DNA of 22,182 nt from Brevundimonas sp. UBA7534 (GTDB lineage Bacteria > Pseudomonadota > Alphaproteobacteria > Caulobacterales > Caulobacteraceae). The notes under the pieces were generated by a model. That model made no database searches and was not told where the DNA came from. It was given only the letters and a program-made list of their open reading frames with translations. The DNA lies in contig NZ_DLMO01000153.1 of NCBI RefSeq assembly GCF_002479325.1, positions 1-22,182 of the forward strand, read 5' to 3'. The translations under genes and the position numbers were made by a program. Position 1 is the stretch's first letter. Each line of letters starts with the position of its first letter. This document shows, piece by piece, positions 13,871 through 20,598 of this stretch.

Positions 13871-14371
13871 TCAGCCGCCGGTGGCGGCGCCCTCGGTGAC
13901 GATCTCCTTCATCGCCGATTGCAGGTAGTTCTGGGCGCCCATCAGTTCGATCAGCTTGTGCTGGTTCTCGAGGAAGTCGATGTGCTCCTCGGTGTCGGCC
14001 AGGATCTTCATCAGCATATCGCGGCTGACGTAGTCGCGAGCCTCTTCGCATTGGGTCACGGCGGCCGCCGTCGCGGCGCGGCTGTCGATCTCCAGCTGCA
14101 GGTCGGCGCTCAGGCATTCGATCGGCTCCTCGCCGACCTTCAACTTGTGCAGATCCTGAAGGTTGGGCAGGCCGTCCAAGAATAGGATGCGCTTGATCAA
14201 CATGTCGGCGTGCTTCATCTCGCCGATCGATTCCCGGTAGATCACGTCGCCCAGGTGCGCCAGGCCCCAGCTTTCGAACATCCGGGCGTGCAGGAAATAC
14301 TGGTTCACCGCCGTCAGTTCGTTGGTAAGCACCGCGTTCAGGGTGCGGATGATCGCGGGATCGCCCTTCAT
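13871..14371 (-). CDS. bfr: Bacterioferritin
   Basis: A 166-residue subunit of the 24-mer haem-containing iron-storage shell. It aligns without gaps to E. coli Bfr through the first 135 residues. The haem ligand Met52 and the ferroxidase ligands Glu18, Glu51, His54, Glu94 and His130 are present. The position of Glu127 is Thr (ADTEEHIDFLE), so one diiron ligand seems to be replaced; Glu128 is next to it. AAGGACG lies 9 nt before the ATG. The ferredoxin gene bfd lies upstream on the same strand, 135 nt away, with an AT-rich promoter-like region between. The two act together: Bfr stores iron and Bfd supplies electrons to release it. Confidence 0.96.
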   Translation of the reverse strand: MKGDPAIIRTLNAVLTNELTAVNQYFLHARMFESWGLAHLGDVIYRESIGEMKHADMLIKRILFLDGLPNLQDLHKLKVGEEPIECLSADLQLEIDSRAATAAAVTQCEEARDYVSRDMLMKILADTEEHIDFLENQHKLIELMGAQNYLQSAMKEIVTEGAATGG

Positions 14372-14506
14372 GGGTATCGTCCTTCGTCGCGACGGGCCAA
14401 GCGCGCCGTCATTCGAGCCGTGGATATCACAGTAAAACCCGCGTTGTTTATTTGCGAGTTTTTATCACTGCATTGATAGTGCGAGTGATTTTCGGACGCT
14501 GTAAGA

Positions 14507-14692
14507 CTATTCCGCAGCCAGGGCGAAGGCTTCGTGGCTGTCCTGGATCATCTGGCGCATCTCGCACACGCACTTGGCGCACTGGGCCTGGCATTGATGA
14601 CTGGCGAAGATGTCGCGGGGTCGGCAGGCGCCCGCCTCGATGGCCTGGGCGACATCACGCTGGCGAAGACCGTTGCAGTTGCAGACGTACAC
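14507..14692 (-). CDS. bfd: Bacterioferritin-associated [2Fe-2S] ferredoxin
   Basis: A 61-residue protein with the Fer2_BFD fold. Its four cluster cysteines are in VCNCNG (Cys4, Cys6) and CQAQCAKC (the CxxC pair), and it ends MRQMIQDSHEAFALAAE. Bfd docks on bacterioferritin and reduces the stored ferric core through the haem so that iron can leave. The start is a GTG at 14692, which gives MYVCNCNG, the usual beginning of the family; an upstream in-frame ATG (14743 region) would add residues coded by the Fur-like box. There is no clear Shine-Dalgarno, so the start is inferred from the family. bfr follows on the same strand. Confidence 0.93.
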   Translation of the reverse strand: MYVCNCNGLRQRDVAQAIEAGACRPRDIFASHQCQAQCAKCVCEMRQMIQDSHEAFALAAE

Positions 14693-14718
14693 GAGGGGAT
14701 CACGCGTTCGATGAGACT

Positions 14719-14737
14719 GATAATGGTTCTCTATAAC
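14719..14737. promoter_or_regulatory. Fur-box-like operator upstream of bfd
   Basis: The 19-mer on the minus strand, GTTATAGAGAACCATTATC, agrees with the classical Fur consensus at 14 of 19 positions, including the whole right half CATTATC. It lies 27-45 nt before the bfd GTG, inside the likely promoter, and 77 nt from thiE. Repression of bfd by iron-loaded Fur fits the known physiology of bfd in other bacteria. It is an inference from sequence match only. Confidence 0.5.
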
Positions 14738-14813
14738 GATCATAAGGGCGATTGCAAGTCGTTCGCACACCTGCGCCGTTGACGCAGCGCGCGGGGCGGC
14801 GCAGGGCGAGGGC

Positions 14814-15467
14814 ATGGCCCGCCAAACCCGCACACCCGACCGGCCGCCGTGCCGGCTGTACCTGATCACCCCGCCCGTGATCGCCGATCTGCCGGCGTTC
14901 GCCGATCGTCTGGAGACGGCGCTGGCCGCGGGCGACGTCGCGGCGCTGCAAATCCGGTTGAAGCCCGCCGACGACGACACGATCCGCCGCGCCGTGGCCG
15001 TGCTGGCGCCCATCGCGCGACGGCATGGCGTCGCCGTCATTCTGAACGACCGGCCAGACCTGGCGCGAGAGACGGGATGCGACGGGGTGCATATCGGGCA
15101 GGAGGACGCCACCCTGGCCGAAGCACGCCGCATCATGGGGCCGGACGCGATGATCGGCGTGACGTGTCATGACGACCGCGACCTGGCCTGGGATGCGGCC
15201 GAGGCGGGGGCTGACTATGTTGCCTTCGGCGCCTTCTTTCCCACAGACACCAAGGCGACCACGCACCGGCCCTCGCTCGACCTGTTGACCGAGTGGCAGG
15301 AGACGGTCGAGGTTCCCTGCGTCGCCATTGGGGGCGTAACGGTCGAAACAGCCGGCGCTGTGGCCAGGGCCGGCGCGGACTTCGTGGCGGTCAGCGCGGG
15401 CGTCTGGAGTTACGACGAAGGCGAAGCCGCCGCCGTCAAGGCGTTCAATCTTGCGTTGAAAACCTGA
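14814..15467 (+). CDS. thiE: Thiamine phosphate synthase
   Basis: A 217-residue cytoplasmic TIM-barrel enzyme that joins the pyrimidine (HMP-PP) and thiazole (THZ-P) halves to thiamine phosphate. The conserved elements appear in order. These are LYLITPP at residue 15, QIRLK (Gln46, Arg48, Lys50), ILNDRPDLARETGCDGVHIGQED (Asn78, Asp79, His93), GVTCHD, FGAFFPTDTK and AIGGV near 182. GGCGAGGGC lies before the ATG. It stands alone: no other thi gene is in the window, and no TPP riboswitch is visible in the 120 nt upstream, which it shares with bfd in divergent orientation. The sensor kinase follows 63 nt later on the same strand, with no terminator between. Confidence 0.92.
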   Translation: MARQTRTPDRPPCRLYLITPPVIADLPAFADRLETALAAGDVAALQIRLKPADDDTIRRAVAVLAPIARRHGVAVILNDRPDLARETGCDGVHIGQEDATLAEARRIMGPDAMIGVTCHDDRDLAWDAAEAGADYVAFGAFFPTDTKATTHRPSLDLLTEWQETVEVPCVAIGGVTVETAGAVARAGADFVAVSAGVWSYDEGEAAAVKAFNLALKT

Positions 15468-15530
15468 TCTCAGGGGAATCTTAGGGAAGATCGGTCACTC
15501 TGCGGAACAGTTCAGTTCAGCGAGTTCCGC

Positions 15531-17201
15531 ATGACCATGAGCCCCGCGCTCGACGTCAAGTCCAAGGTCCGCCCCCCGGGCGCCCCGGCCGTGGCCCTTG
15601 AGGCTGGCCGGATCGACCTGTTCGCGCACCCGATGGTGCCGGTGGCGACCGGAATGGCGGTGGCGGTCCTGGTCGCCCTAGCGGTCGGCTATGCAAGGAC
15701 GTCCGGCCTGATCGTCGGGCTGTGGGCGGCGGGCGGCGTCGCGGTCGCCGTCTGGCTGAGGACCAGCCGGGGGCGGCAGCACGATCTGGCCCTTGGCGCC
15801 ATCCTGGCGGGCAGCATTCTGATCGGCGAGATCGTGGCCGGAAATCCTCCGGCCCTGTCGATGCTGTTCACCGCCGCCAACATGATGGAGATCGTCACTG
15901 TCGTGGTGCTGGCGAGGCGGTTCGCGCCCACGTTGAACGTCTCCAGCCTGACGGGGATCGTCCGCTTCCTGGGGTGCGCGGCGCTGGCGCCTCTGCCGGC
16001 GGCGGTGCTGTCCGCCGGCGCGCTGAGCCTGTTCGGCGCCGGAGACTTGGTGGAGGCGGCCCAAACCTGGTGGTTCGGTCATGCCCTGGGAATCGCGCTG
16101 ATCGGTTGCCTGGGGCTGTCGTTGACGCGCTCGACCCTTCGGGGCTTCGCCCGGCCGGCGCGCGCGCTGGAGGCGCTGGTCCTGCTGGGCGGGCTGTTCC
16201 TGATCTACGTTCTGGCCTTCATGGCCCATGTGCCGATCGGCGTCTTCTTGGCGCCGATGCTGTTCGTCATCGCCGTTCGTCTGGGCGTGGCGGGCATGAG
16301 CTTCAGCCTGCTGGTGGTGGCCGTCCTGGCCATCGGCGGGGCCATGGAAGGTTACGGTCCGTATTCGGAAGGGCTTGCGCCCAGCGAGCAGGTGCTGCGC
16401 GCGCAGATGCTGGTGCTCATCGCCTTCGTGCCCGTGATGATCGTCGCCGCCCTGTTGGAAGAGCGCGACCGCCTGGCGGACCGCGCCAAGCTGGGCCAGA
16501 TCCGCGCCGAGAAGGCGTCCGAGGCAAAGTCGCGTCTGCTGGCCAACGTCGCCCATGAGATCAAGAGCCCGGTCGCCGGCGTCATCGGCATCGGCGAACT
16601 GTGGGGCAAGGGTCAGTTGGGCCCGGTCACACCCCAGCAGGCGGAGATGGCCGACATGCTGGTCAAGACCGCCCGCCAGGTGGAGGCGCTGGCCCACGAC
16701 CTGCTCGACGTGGCGCGGGCCGAGGCGGGCGCGGTCAAGGTGGAGCTGAGGCCGACGGACGTACCCGGTCTGCTGGAGGACGTGCGCCGCTCGGCCATCC
16801 TGCGGCCAGAGGCGGGTAACGTCGCGATCGATCTGCTTTGCGAAGGCGACGGGCTGATCGCGCTGGCCGATTCCCAGCGGGTGGTGCAGGTCGTGGGGAA
16901 CCTGGTGACCAACGCCCTGAAGTACGGGGCGGCGGGCGAGCGCGTGCGGATGCGGGCTTCGCGGCTGGATGAATGGATCAAGATCGAGGTCACGGACTTC
17001 GGGCCCGGCCTGACCGCACAGAAACAGGCGCAACTCTTTGAGCCTTTCAATCGCCTGGGGCTGGAGCGGTCGACGATCGAGGGACATGGCGTCGGCCTGG
17101 CCCTGGCCAAGCGGCTCGTGGAGCTGCAGGGCGGTTCAATCGGCGTGATCTCGGCGCCGGGCGAAGGCGCGACCTTCTGGATCCTGCTGCCCAAGGCGTG
17201 A
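15531..17201 (+). CDS. Sensor histidine kinase with MASE1-like membrane domain
   Basis: A 556-residue inner-membrane sensor kinase. Residues 35-310 are almost all hydrophobic, about eight or nine helices. The layout resembles MASE1 sensors, with SGLIVGLWAAGGVAVAVWL early and a conserved AANMMEIVTVVVLARRF. A short coiled-coil linker (LLEERDRLADRAKLG) leads to the kinase. The H-box is VAHEIKSPVAGVIG with His342, the N-box NLVTNALKYG with Asn461, then G1 VTDFGPGLT, F-box LFEPFNRLG and G2 GHGVGLALAKRL. All catalytic boxes are intact. No response regulator or receiver domain is encoded nearby, so it is an orphan. The signal is unknown. The ATG at 15537 is an alternative start; neither has a strong Shine-Dalgarno. 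Confidence 0.92.
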   Translation: MTMSPALDVKSKVRPPGAPAVALEAGRIDLFAHPMVPVATGMAVAVLVALAVGYARTSGLIVGLWAAGGVAVAVWLRTSRGRQHDLALGAILAGSILIGEIVAGNPPALSMLFTAANMMEIVTVVVLARRFAPTLNVSSLTGIVRFLGCAALAPLPAAVLSAGALSLFGAGDLVEAAQTWWFGHALGIALIGCLGLSLTRSTLRGFARPARALEALVLLGGLFLIYVLAFMAHVPIGVFLAPMLFVIAVRLGVAGMSFSLLVVAVLAIGGAMEGYGPYSEGLAPSEQVLRAQMLVLIAFVPVMIVAALLEERDRLADRAKLGQIRAEKASEAKSRLLANVAHEIKSPVAGVIGIGELWGKGQLGPVTPQQAEMADMLVKTARQVEALAHDLLDVARAEAGAVKVELRPTDVPGLLEDVRRSAILRPEAGNVAIDLLCEGDGLIALADSQRVVQVVGNLVTNALKYGAAGERVRMRASRLDEWIKIEVTDFGPGLTAQKQAQLFEPFNRLGLERSTIEGHGVGLALAKRLVELQGGSIGVISAPGEGATFWILLPKA

Positions 17202-17264
17202 AGCGGTCCGGCCCGGCGCGCGCCTGGCCTTGCCGTCGCCGCAGTCGCGGGTGATGGTCGTCGC

Positions 17265-18047
17265 ATGACAGTGCTCGCTCTCGCCGCCCTTCTCCTTTCC
17301 GGCCAGGCCGCGCCGCCGGCGCGCTCCGCGACCGACCTGACCCGCGACCTGAACAGCGCGCCGCCGAGTGCGACGATGACGCCCGCGCCGGTCCGGCCGG
17401 CGGAGCCGGCGCCTCAAGTCGAAGCACCCGCAACGGCCCCCCGATCGACGCCCCCGCGGGCCGCCACGCCGGCTTCGGTCGCGGCCCCCGAACGCCCCGG
17501 GGCGTCGCTGACGCGGGACCTGAACGGCGCCCCCCCCGCCGCCATCACGGCCGCCCCGACGGGCACCCAGACCCGGGAGTCGGCCCCCGAGCCGACGCCG
17601 GAACCCGCGGCCGCACCGGCCCCCGTCGCGGCCCCGGCGCCGGCCGCCACGGCGGAAGCGCCTGTGACGAGGCCCGCGCCGGCGGCGGCCAACCCGGCCG
17701 ATGCGGCAGCGGCCCTGCCGTTCAGGATCGACCTGCCGGCAGGCTTCACGATCGAGCCTTCGGACGCGGGCCCGCAGGCCAAGGTCTATGCGGTGAAGCG
17801 CGACGGGCGCAGCTTCGTGATGATCTACCAGGGCCCCGCGTCGCAATTCCCGATCTATGACGGGCAACTGATCGACGCCGGCGGGCGCGCCTCGGTGGTG
17901 ATCGAGCAGGACGGCCGCCGCCGGGCGGTGGAGCACCTGTTCGCCAAGGACCTGGAGTCACGCGAGACCCACGTCTGGCTGTCCTACCTGGACGGGGAGG
18001 ACAGTCTGCTGGCCGAACAGATCGCCCAGTCGGTCGAGCCGCGCTGA
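17265..18047 (+). CDS. Exported Pro/Ala-rich protein with repeated LTRDLN motif and a C-terminal globular domain
   Basis: A 260-residue protein of unknown function. Residues 1-16 (MTVLALAALLLSGQAA) are a probable short signal peptide. Residues 17-150 are low in complexity (Pro, Ala, Thr). They carry a twice-repeated motif LTRDLN(S/G)APP at 25-34 and 82-91. Residues 152-260 look folded, with FRIDLPAGFTIEPSD, AKVYAVKRDGRSFVMIYQGP and FAKDLESRETHVWLSYLDGE, a mix of strands and a final helix. The Pro/Ala part could span the periplasm and hold the C-terminal domain away from the membrane. It lies 63 nt after the kinase on the same strand, so it may be its periplasmic partner. It is convergent with the VOC gene, with 3 nt between the stops. 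Confidence 0.82.
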   Translation: MTVLALAALLLSGQAAPPARSATDLTRDLNSAPPSATMTPAPVRPAEPAPQVEAPATAPRSTPPRAATPASVAAPERPGASLTRDLNGAPPAAITAAPTGTQTRESAPEPTPEPAAAPAPVAAPAPAATAEAPVTRPAPAAANPADAAAALPFRIDLPAGFTIEPSDAGPQAKVYAVKRDGRSFVMIYQGPASQFPIYDGQLIDAGGRASVVIEQDGRRRAVEHLFAKDLESRETHVWLSYLDGEDSLLAEQIAQSVEPR

Positions 18048-18050
18048 GCC

Positions 18051-18392
18051 CTACGTCTCGGACCACACCGCCAGTTCGGTTCCCGCCGGGTCGGTGAAGT
18101 GGAACCGTCGGCCGCCGGGGAAGGCGTAGATCGGCTTCACCACTGTCCCGCCCGCCGCCTGGACCTTGCCCAGCATGGCTTCCAGGTCGTGGGCGTAGAG
18201 GACCGGAAGGGGCGTGCGCGTTCGCTCGGCCGGGTCGGCGTCGAAGCCGCCGTCCAGCCCCTGGTCGAAGGCGGCGTAGGTCGGGCCGTAGTCCTGGAAG
18301 GTCCAGCCGAAGGCGTCGGCGTAGAAGGCCTTGGTCGCGCCGATGTCGGCCGCGGGCAGTTCGAGGTAGTCGAGTTTTCCGTCTTCACGCAC
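18051..18392 (-). CDS. VOC (glyoxalase/bleomycin-resistance) superfamily protein
   Basis: A 113-residue single-module VOC protein. It shows DYLELPAADIGATKAFYADAFGWTFQDYG, the opening beta-alpha-beta of the fold. A central DGGFDAD and a second half PLPVLYAHDLEAMLGKVQAAGG follow, then the closing FHFTDPAGTELAVW, with the usual Glu metal-ligand position. It resembles the CFP30-like VOC group annotated as glyoxalase-like, whose substrates are mostly unknown. The start is a GTG at 18392 with AGGAGC 8 nt before it, which beats the longer frame to 18437. It overlaps nothing and stands alone on the minus strand, divergent from a region that holds an inverted repeat at 18458-18482. Confidence 0.88.
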   Translation of the reverse strand: MREDGKLDYLELPAADIGATKAFYADAFGWTFQDYGPTYAAFDQGLDGGFDADPAERTRTPLPVLYAHDLEAMLGKVQAAGGTVVKPIYAFPGGRRFHFTDPAGTELAVWSET

Positions 18393-18457
18393 GGTTGATG
18401 CTCCTGTCGATCGCCACCGACGATCCCACGCTTGCACGACGGGCCGATCCGCGCAAA

Positions 18458-18482
18458 CCTGCTAACGGTTCGCAATAGCAGG
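18458..18482. repeat. Inverted repeat between the VOC gene and ilvA
   Basis: CCTGCTA (18458-18464) and TAGCAGG (18476-18482) are perfect 7-bp arms around an 11-nt spacer, about 66 nt upstream of the VOC start. It may be an operator or part of a promoter; GCTAACGG inside it resembles a Caulobacter -10 element. The surrounding 198 nt hold no gene that can be supported. Confidence 0.4.
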
Positions 18483-18590
18483 AGTCGGCATGATCGTGAT
18501 GACCGGATCGACGGAGCTTCTGGCCCTGATGCGAACGGGGCGGGGGCGTGCGGCGCTCCCAGCGACCCAGCGGCCCGCCAACGACCGGGC

Positions 18591-20105
18591 TCAGGCGCCG
18601 TCCAGGAACAGCCGGCAGGCCGGATTGTCGGTCTCCTCCACGTAAGGGTAGCCCAGGACCGCCAGGGCGGCGTCGAACCGCGCCTGGTCCTGGGGCGGGG
18701 CGCTGATGCCGGCCAAGACACGGCCGACGTCGTCGCCGTGGTTGCGGTAGTGGAACAGGGTCAGGGCCCATTCCGGCTGCAGGCTGTTGAGGAAGCGCAG
18801 GAAGGCGCCCGGCCGTTCCGGGAACTGGAAGCGCAGGATGCGCTCGTGCGGCAGGCCGACGGTGCGGCCGCCGACCATGTAGCGGACGTGGAGCTTGGCG
18901 GTCTCGTTGTCGCTCATGTCCTCGACGTCGTAGCCGGCGGCGCGCAGCGCCTGGACCAGCTCCAGCCGTTCATCCTGTCCGCCGCGCAGGGCCACGCCGA
19001 CGAAGATCTGCGCCACCCCGTCGCCGGACCAGCGATAGTTGAACTCGGTGACCGACCGGCCGTCCAGGCTGTCCAGGAAGCGGCGATAGTCGTCGCGGTC
19101 GTCCTTCATGGTGACGGCCAGCAGGGCCTCGGCGCCTTCGCCCAGTTCGGCCCGCTCGGCCACGTGGCGCAGCCGGTCGAAGTTGACGTTGGCGCCCGAG
19201 TTGATCGCCACCAGGGCGCCCGCGCCGGGATGATCGGCCGCCCAGGCCTTGAGGCCCGCAAGGGCCAAGGCCCCGGCCGGTTCGGCGATGGCGCGGGTGT
19301 CGTCGAAGATGTCCTTGACGGCCGCGCAGATGGCGTCGGTGTCGACCAGGACGATGTCGTCCAGCAGGTCGCGGCACAGCTGGAAGGTCAGGTCGCCCGC
19401 ACGGCGCACGGCCACGCCATCGGCGAACAGGCCGACCTCGTTCAGGCTGACCACCTCGCCCGCGGCGATGGCGGTCTTCATGGTGGGGGCGTCGACCGGC
19501 TCCACGCCAATGATCTTCGTCTCCGGGCGCAGGAAGCGAAGGATGGCCGCCACGCCCGCCGCCAGGCCGCCGCCGCCGATGGGCAGGAAGACCGCTTCGA
19601 TCGGATCGGCGTGCTGACGGGCGATCTCCAGCCCGATGGTGCCCTGGCCGGCGATGACGTCGGGATCGTCGAACGGGTGGATGAAGGTCGCGCCGGTTTC
19701 GGCCTCCAGCGAGCGGGCGTGGGCGTAGGCGTCGTCGAAGCCGTCGCCGTGCAGCACGACCTGGCCGCCCAGGGCGCGCACCGCCGCCACCTTGATGCCC
19801 GGCGTGGTGGTGGGCATGACGATGGTCGCCGCCGCGCCGCGCCGGGCCGCCGCCAGCGCCACCCCTTGCGCGTGATTGCCCGCCGAGGCGCAGATGACGC
19901 CCCGGGCCAGTTCGGCGTCAGCCAACTGGGCGATGCGATTGTAGGCCCCCCTTATCTTGAACGAGAAGACGGGCTGCAGATCCTCGCGCTTCAGCAGCAC
20001 CGGACGGGACAGTCGGCCGGAAAGGCGCTTCAGCGGGTCGAGGGGCGTCTCCTCAGCCACGTCATAGACGCGGGCGGTGAGGATGCGGCGAAGGGTGTCC
20101 TGCAT
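18591..20105 (-). CDS. ilvA: Threonine ammonia-lyase, biosynthetic (two ACT-like domains)
   Basis: A 504-residue PLP enzyme that deaminates threonine to 2-oxobutanoate, the first committed step of isoleucine synthesis. It has the PLP lysine in SFKIRGAYN (Lys50), the phosphate-binding GGGGLAAGVA and GSNH-like SAGNHAQG (CASAGNHAQGVALAA). Two ACT-like regulatory domains lie at the C-terminus, including AKLHVRYMVGGR and FPERPGAFLRFL. Feedback inhibition by isoleucine is expected from this domain layout. The ATG at 20105 gives MQDTLRRIL and the length of family members; the frame to 20258 only adds sequence from the repeat region. The ribosome site is weak. The gene has a long leader or promoter region with the duplicated 35-bp module. 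Confidence 0.94.
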   Translation of the reverse strand: MQDTLRRILTARVYDVAEETPLDPLKRLSGRLSRPVLLKREDLQPVFSFKIRGAYNRIAQLADAELARGVICASAGNHAQGVALAAARRGAAATIVMPTTTPGIKVAAVRALGGQVVLHGDGFDDAYAHARSLEAETGATFIHPFDDPDVIAGQGTIGLEIARQHADPIEAVFLPIGGGGLAAGVAAILRFLRPETKIIGVEPVDAPTMKTAIAAGEVVSLNEVGLFADGVAVRRAGDLTFQLCRDLLDDIVLVDTDAICAAVKDIFDDTRAIAEPAGALALAGLKAWAADHPGAGALVAINSGANVNFDRLRHVAERAELGEGAEALLAVTMKDDRDDYRRFLDSLDGRSVTEFNYRWSGDGVAQIFVGVALRGGQDERLELVQALRAAGYDVEDMSDNETAKLHVRYMVGGRTVGLPHERILRFQFPERPGAFLRFLNSLQPEWALTLFHYRNHGDDVGRVLAGISAPPQDQARFDAALAVLGYPYVEETDNPACRLFLDGA

Positions 20106-20228
20106 GAAAATGTCGTCGTGGGGCCGTGTGTCGGAATGAACGCGCTGTTCGTCTAGGCGATGTCGGTCTGTCGGGGAAGGTTGTTGCGGCGGATGGCCGG
20201 GTGAACGCTTCGGCGCCCCGCGCCGAAA

Positions 20229-20263
20229 AACACAGTCTGAATAGTGCCAATAGTGCAAAATCC
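20229..20263. repeat. 35-bp direct repeat, copy 1 (two ATAGTGC units)
   Basis: It matches the copy at 20294-20328 at 32 of 35 positions. It contains two direct ATAGTGC units spaced 9 bp apart, almost one helical turn. It lies 124-158 nt upstream of the ilvA start. The arrangement suggests cooperative binding of a regulator; the regulator is not known. Confidence 0.75.
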
Positions 20264-20293
20264 GCTCGGCGACGTCCGGGATTTCAGACGCGG

Positions 20294-20328
20294 AACAGAG
20301 TCTGAATAGTGCCTATAGTGCGAAATCC
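20294..20328. repeat. 35-bp direct repeat, copy 2 (two ATAGTGC units)
   Basis: Second copy, offset by 65 bp from the first, with three substitutions. Both ATAGTGC units are kept exactly, with the same 9-bp spacing. It lies 189-223 nt upstream of ilvA and about 270 nt upstream of nadA, so it could serve either gene. Confidence 0.75.
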
Positions 20329-20426
20329 CTTGGCTCTTCAGGACCGGATGGCGTGACCAGCATCGCACGGTTTCGGACAGCGAAAGGTCGATGCCGATTC
20401 TCGGGCGTCATCTCGTTGTTAAGGTG

Positions 20427-20447
20427 GGAATTATTCCAATAAATTGG
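20427..20447. repeat. Two overlapping palindromes in an AT-rich patch
   Basis: GGAATTATTCC (20427-20437) and CCAATAAATTGG (20436-20447) are both perfect palindromes (with a 1-nt and 2-nt centre) and share CC. TTAA-N7-ATTA at about 20420 is one mismatch from a CtrA box. A promoter or operator is possible in this otherwise GC-rich DNA. Confidence 0.35.
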
Positions 20448-20558
20448 GAGGGCTGGCCGTGTCCCGGCGTTCAGAGGGGCGAGGCGACGCCGCGTATCGA
20501 CGAATGGGGCGAGGGGTTTGGGCTTGCGCGGCCGTGCGATCGGCCTACATTGGTCCTG

Positions 20559-20581
20559 CTTATGCTAACTTTGAGCATAAG
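20559..20581. promoter_or_regulatory. Inverted-repeat operator candidate before nadA
   Basis: CTTATGCT (20559-20566), a 7-nt spacer and AGCATAAG (20574-20581) form perfect 8-bp arms centred 29 nt before the nadA ATG. TATGCTAACT inside it could be a -10 region, so a bound protein would block the promoter. The position suits a repressor of NAD synthesis such as NadQ or NrtR, which control nad genes in many proteobacteria. Which one, if either, is inference. Confidence 0.6.
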
Positions 20582-20598
20582 GGTCTTGGGAGACGATC

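Larger units (their letters stand above)
20106..20598. other. 493-bp gene-free region between divergent ilvA and nadA
   Basis: No credible coding region is seen here; long frames that cross it are the antisense or shifted frames of ilvA and nadA. It holds the duplicated 35-bp module (20229-20328), an AT-rich patch with two overlapping palindromes (20427-20447) and the inverted repeat before nadA (20559-20581). It must contain the promoters of both genes, but -35/-10 elements could not be placed with confidence. Confidence 0.7.

Noticed and set aside
14453..14486. TGCGAGT direct repeats and ATCACT/AGTGAT arms between bfd and bfr
   Set aside because: Probably within the bfr promoter, but short and imperfect; no match to an iron-regulator site that I could defend.
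14693..14813. TPP riboswitch upstream of thiE
   Set aside because: None of the conserved thi-box sequences (such as CTGAGA) are seen in this 121-bp region, which is taken up by the bfd promoter and Fur-like box.
15678..17087. Long minus-strand open frame over the histidine kinase
   Set aside because: His/Gln/Arg-rich composition without any domain; it mirrors the kinase codons.
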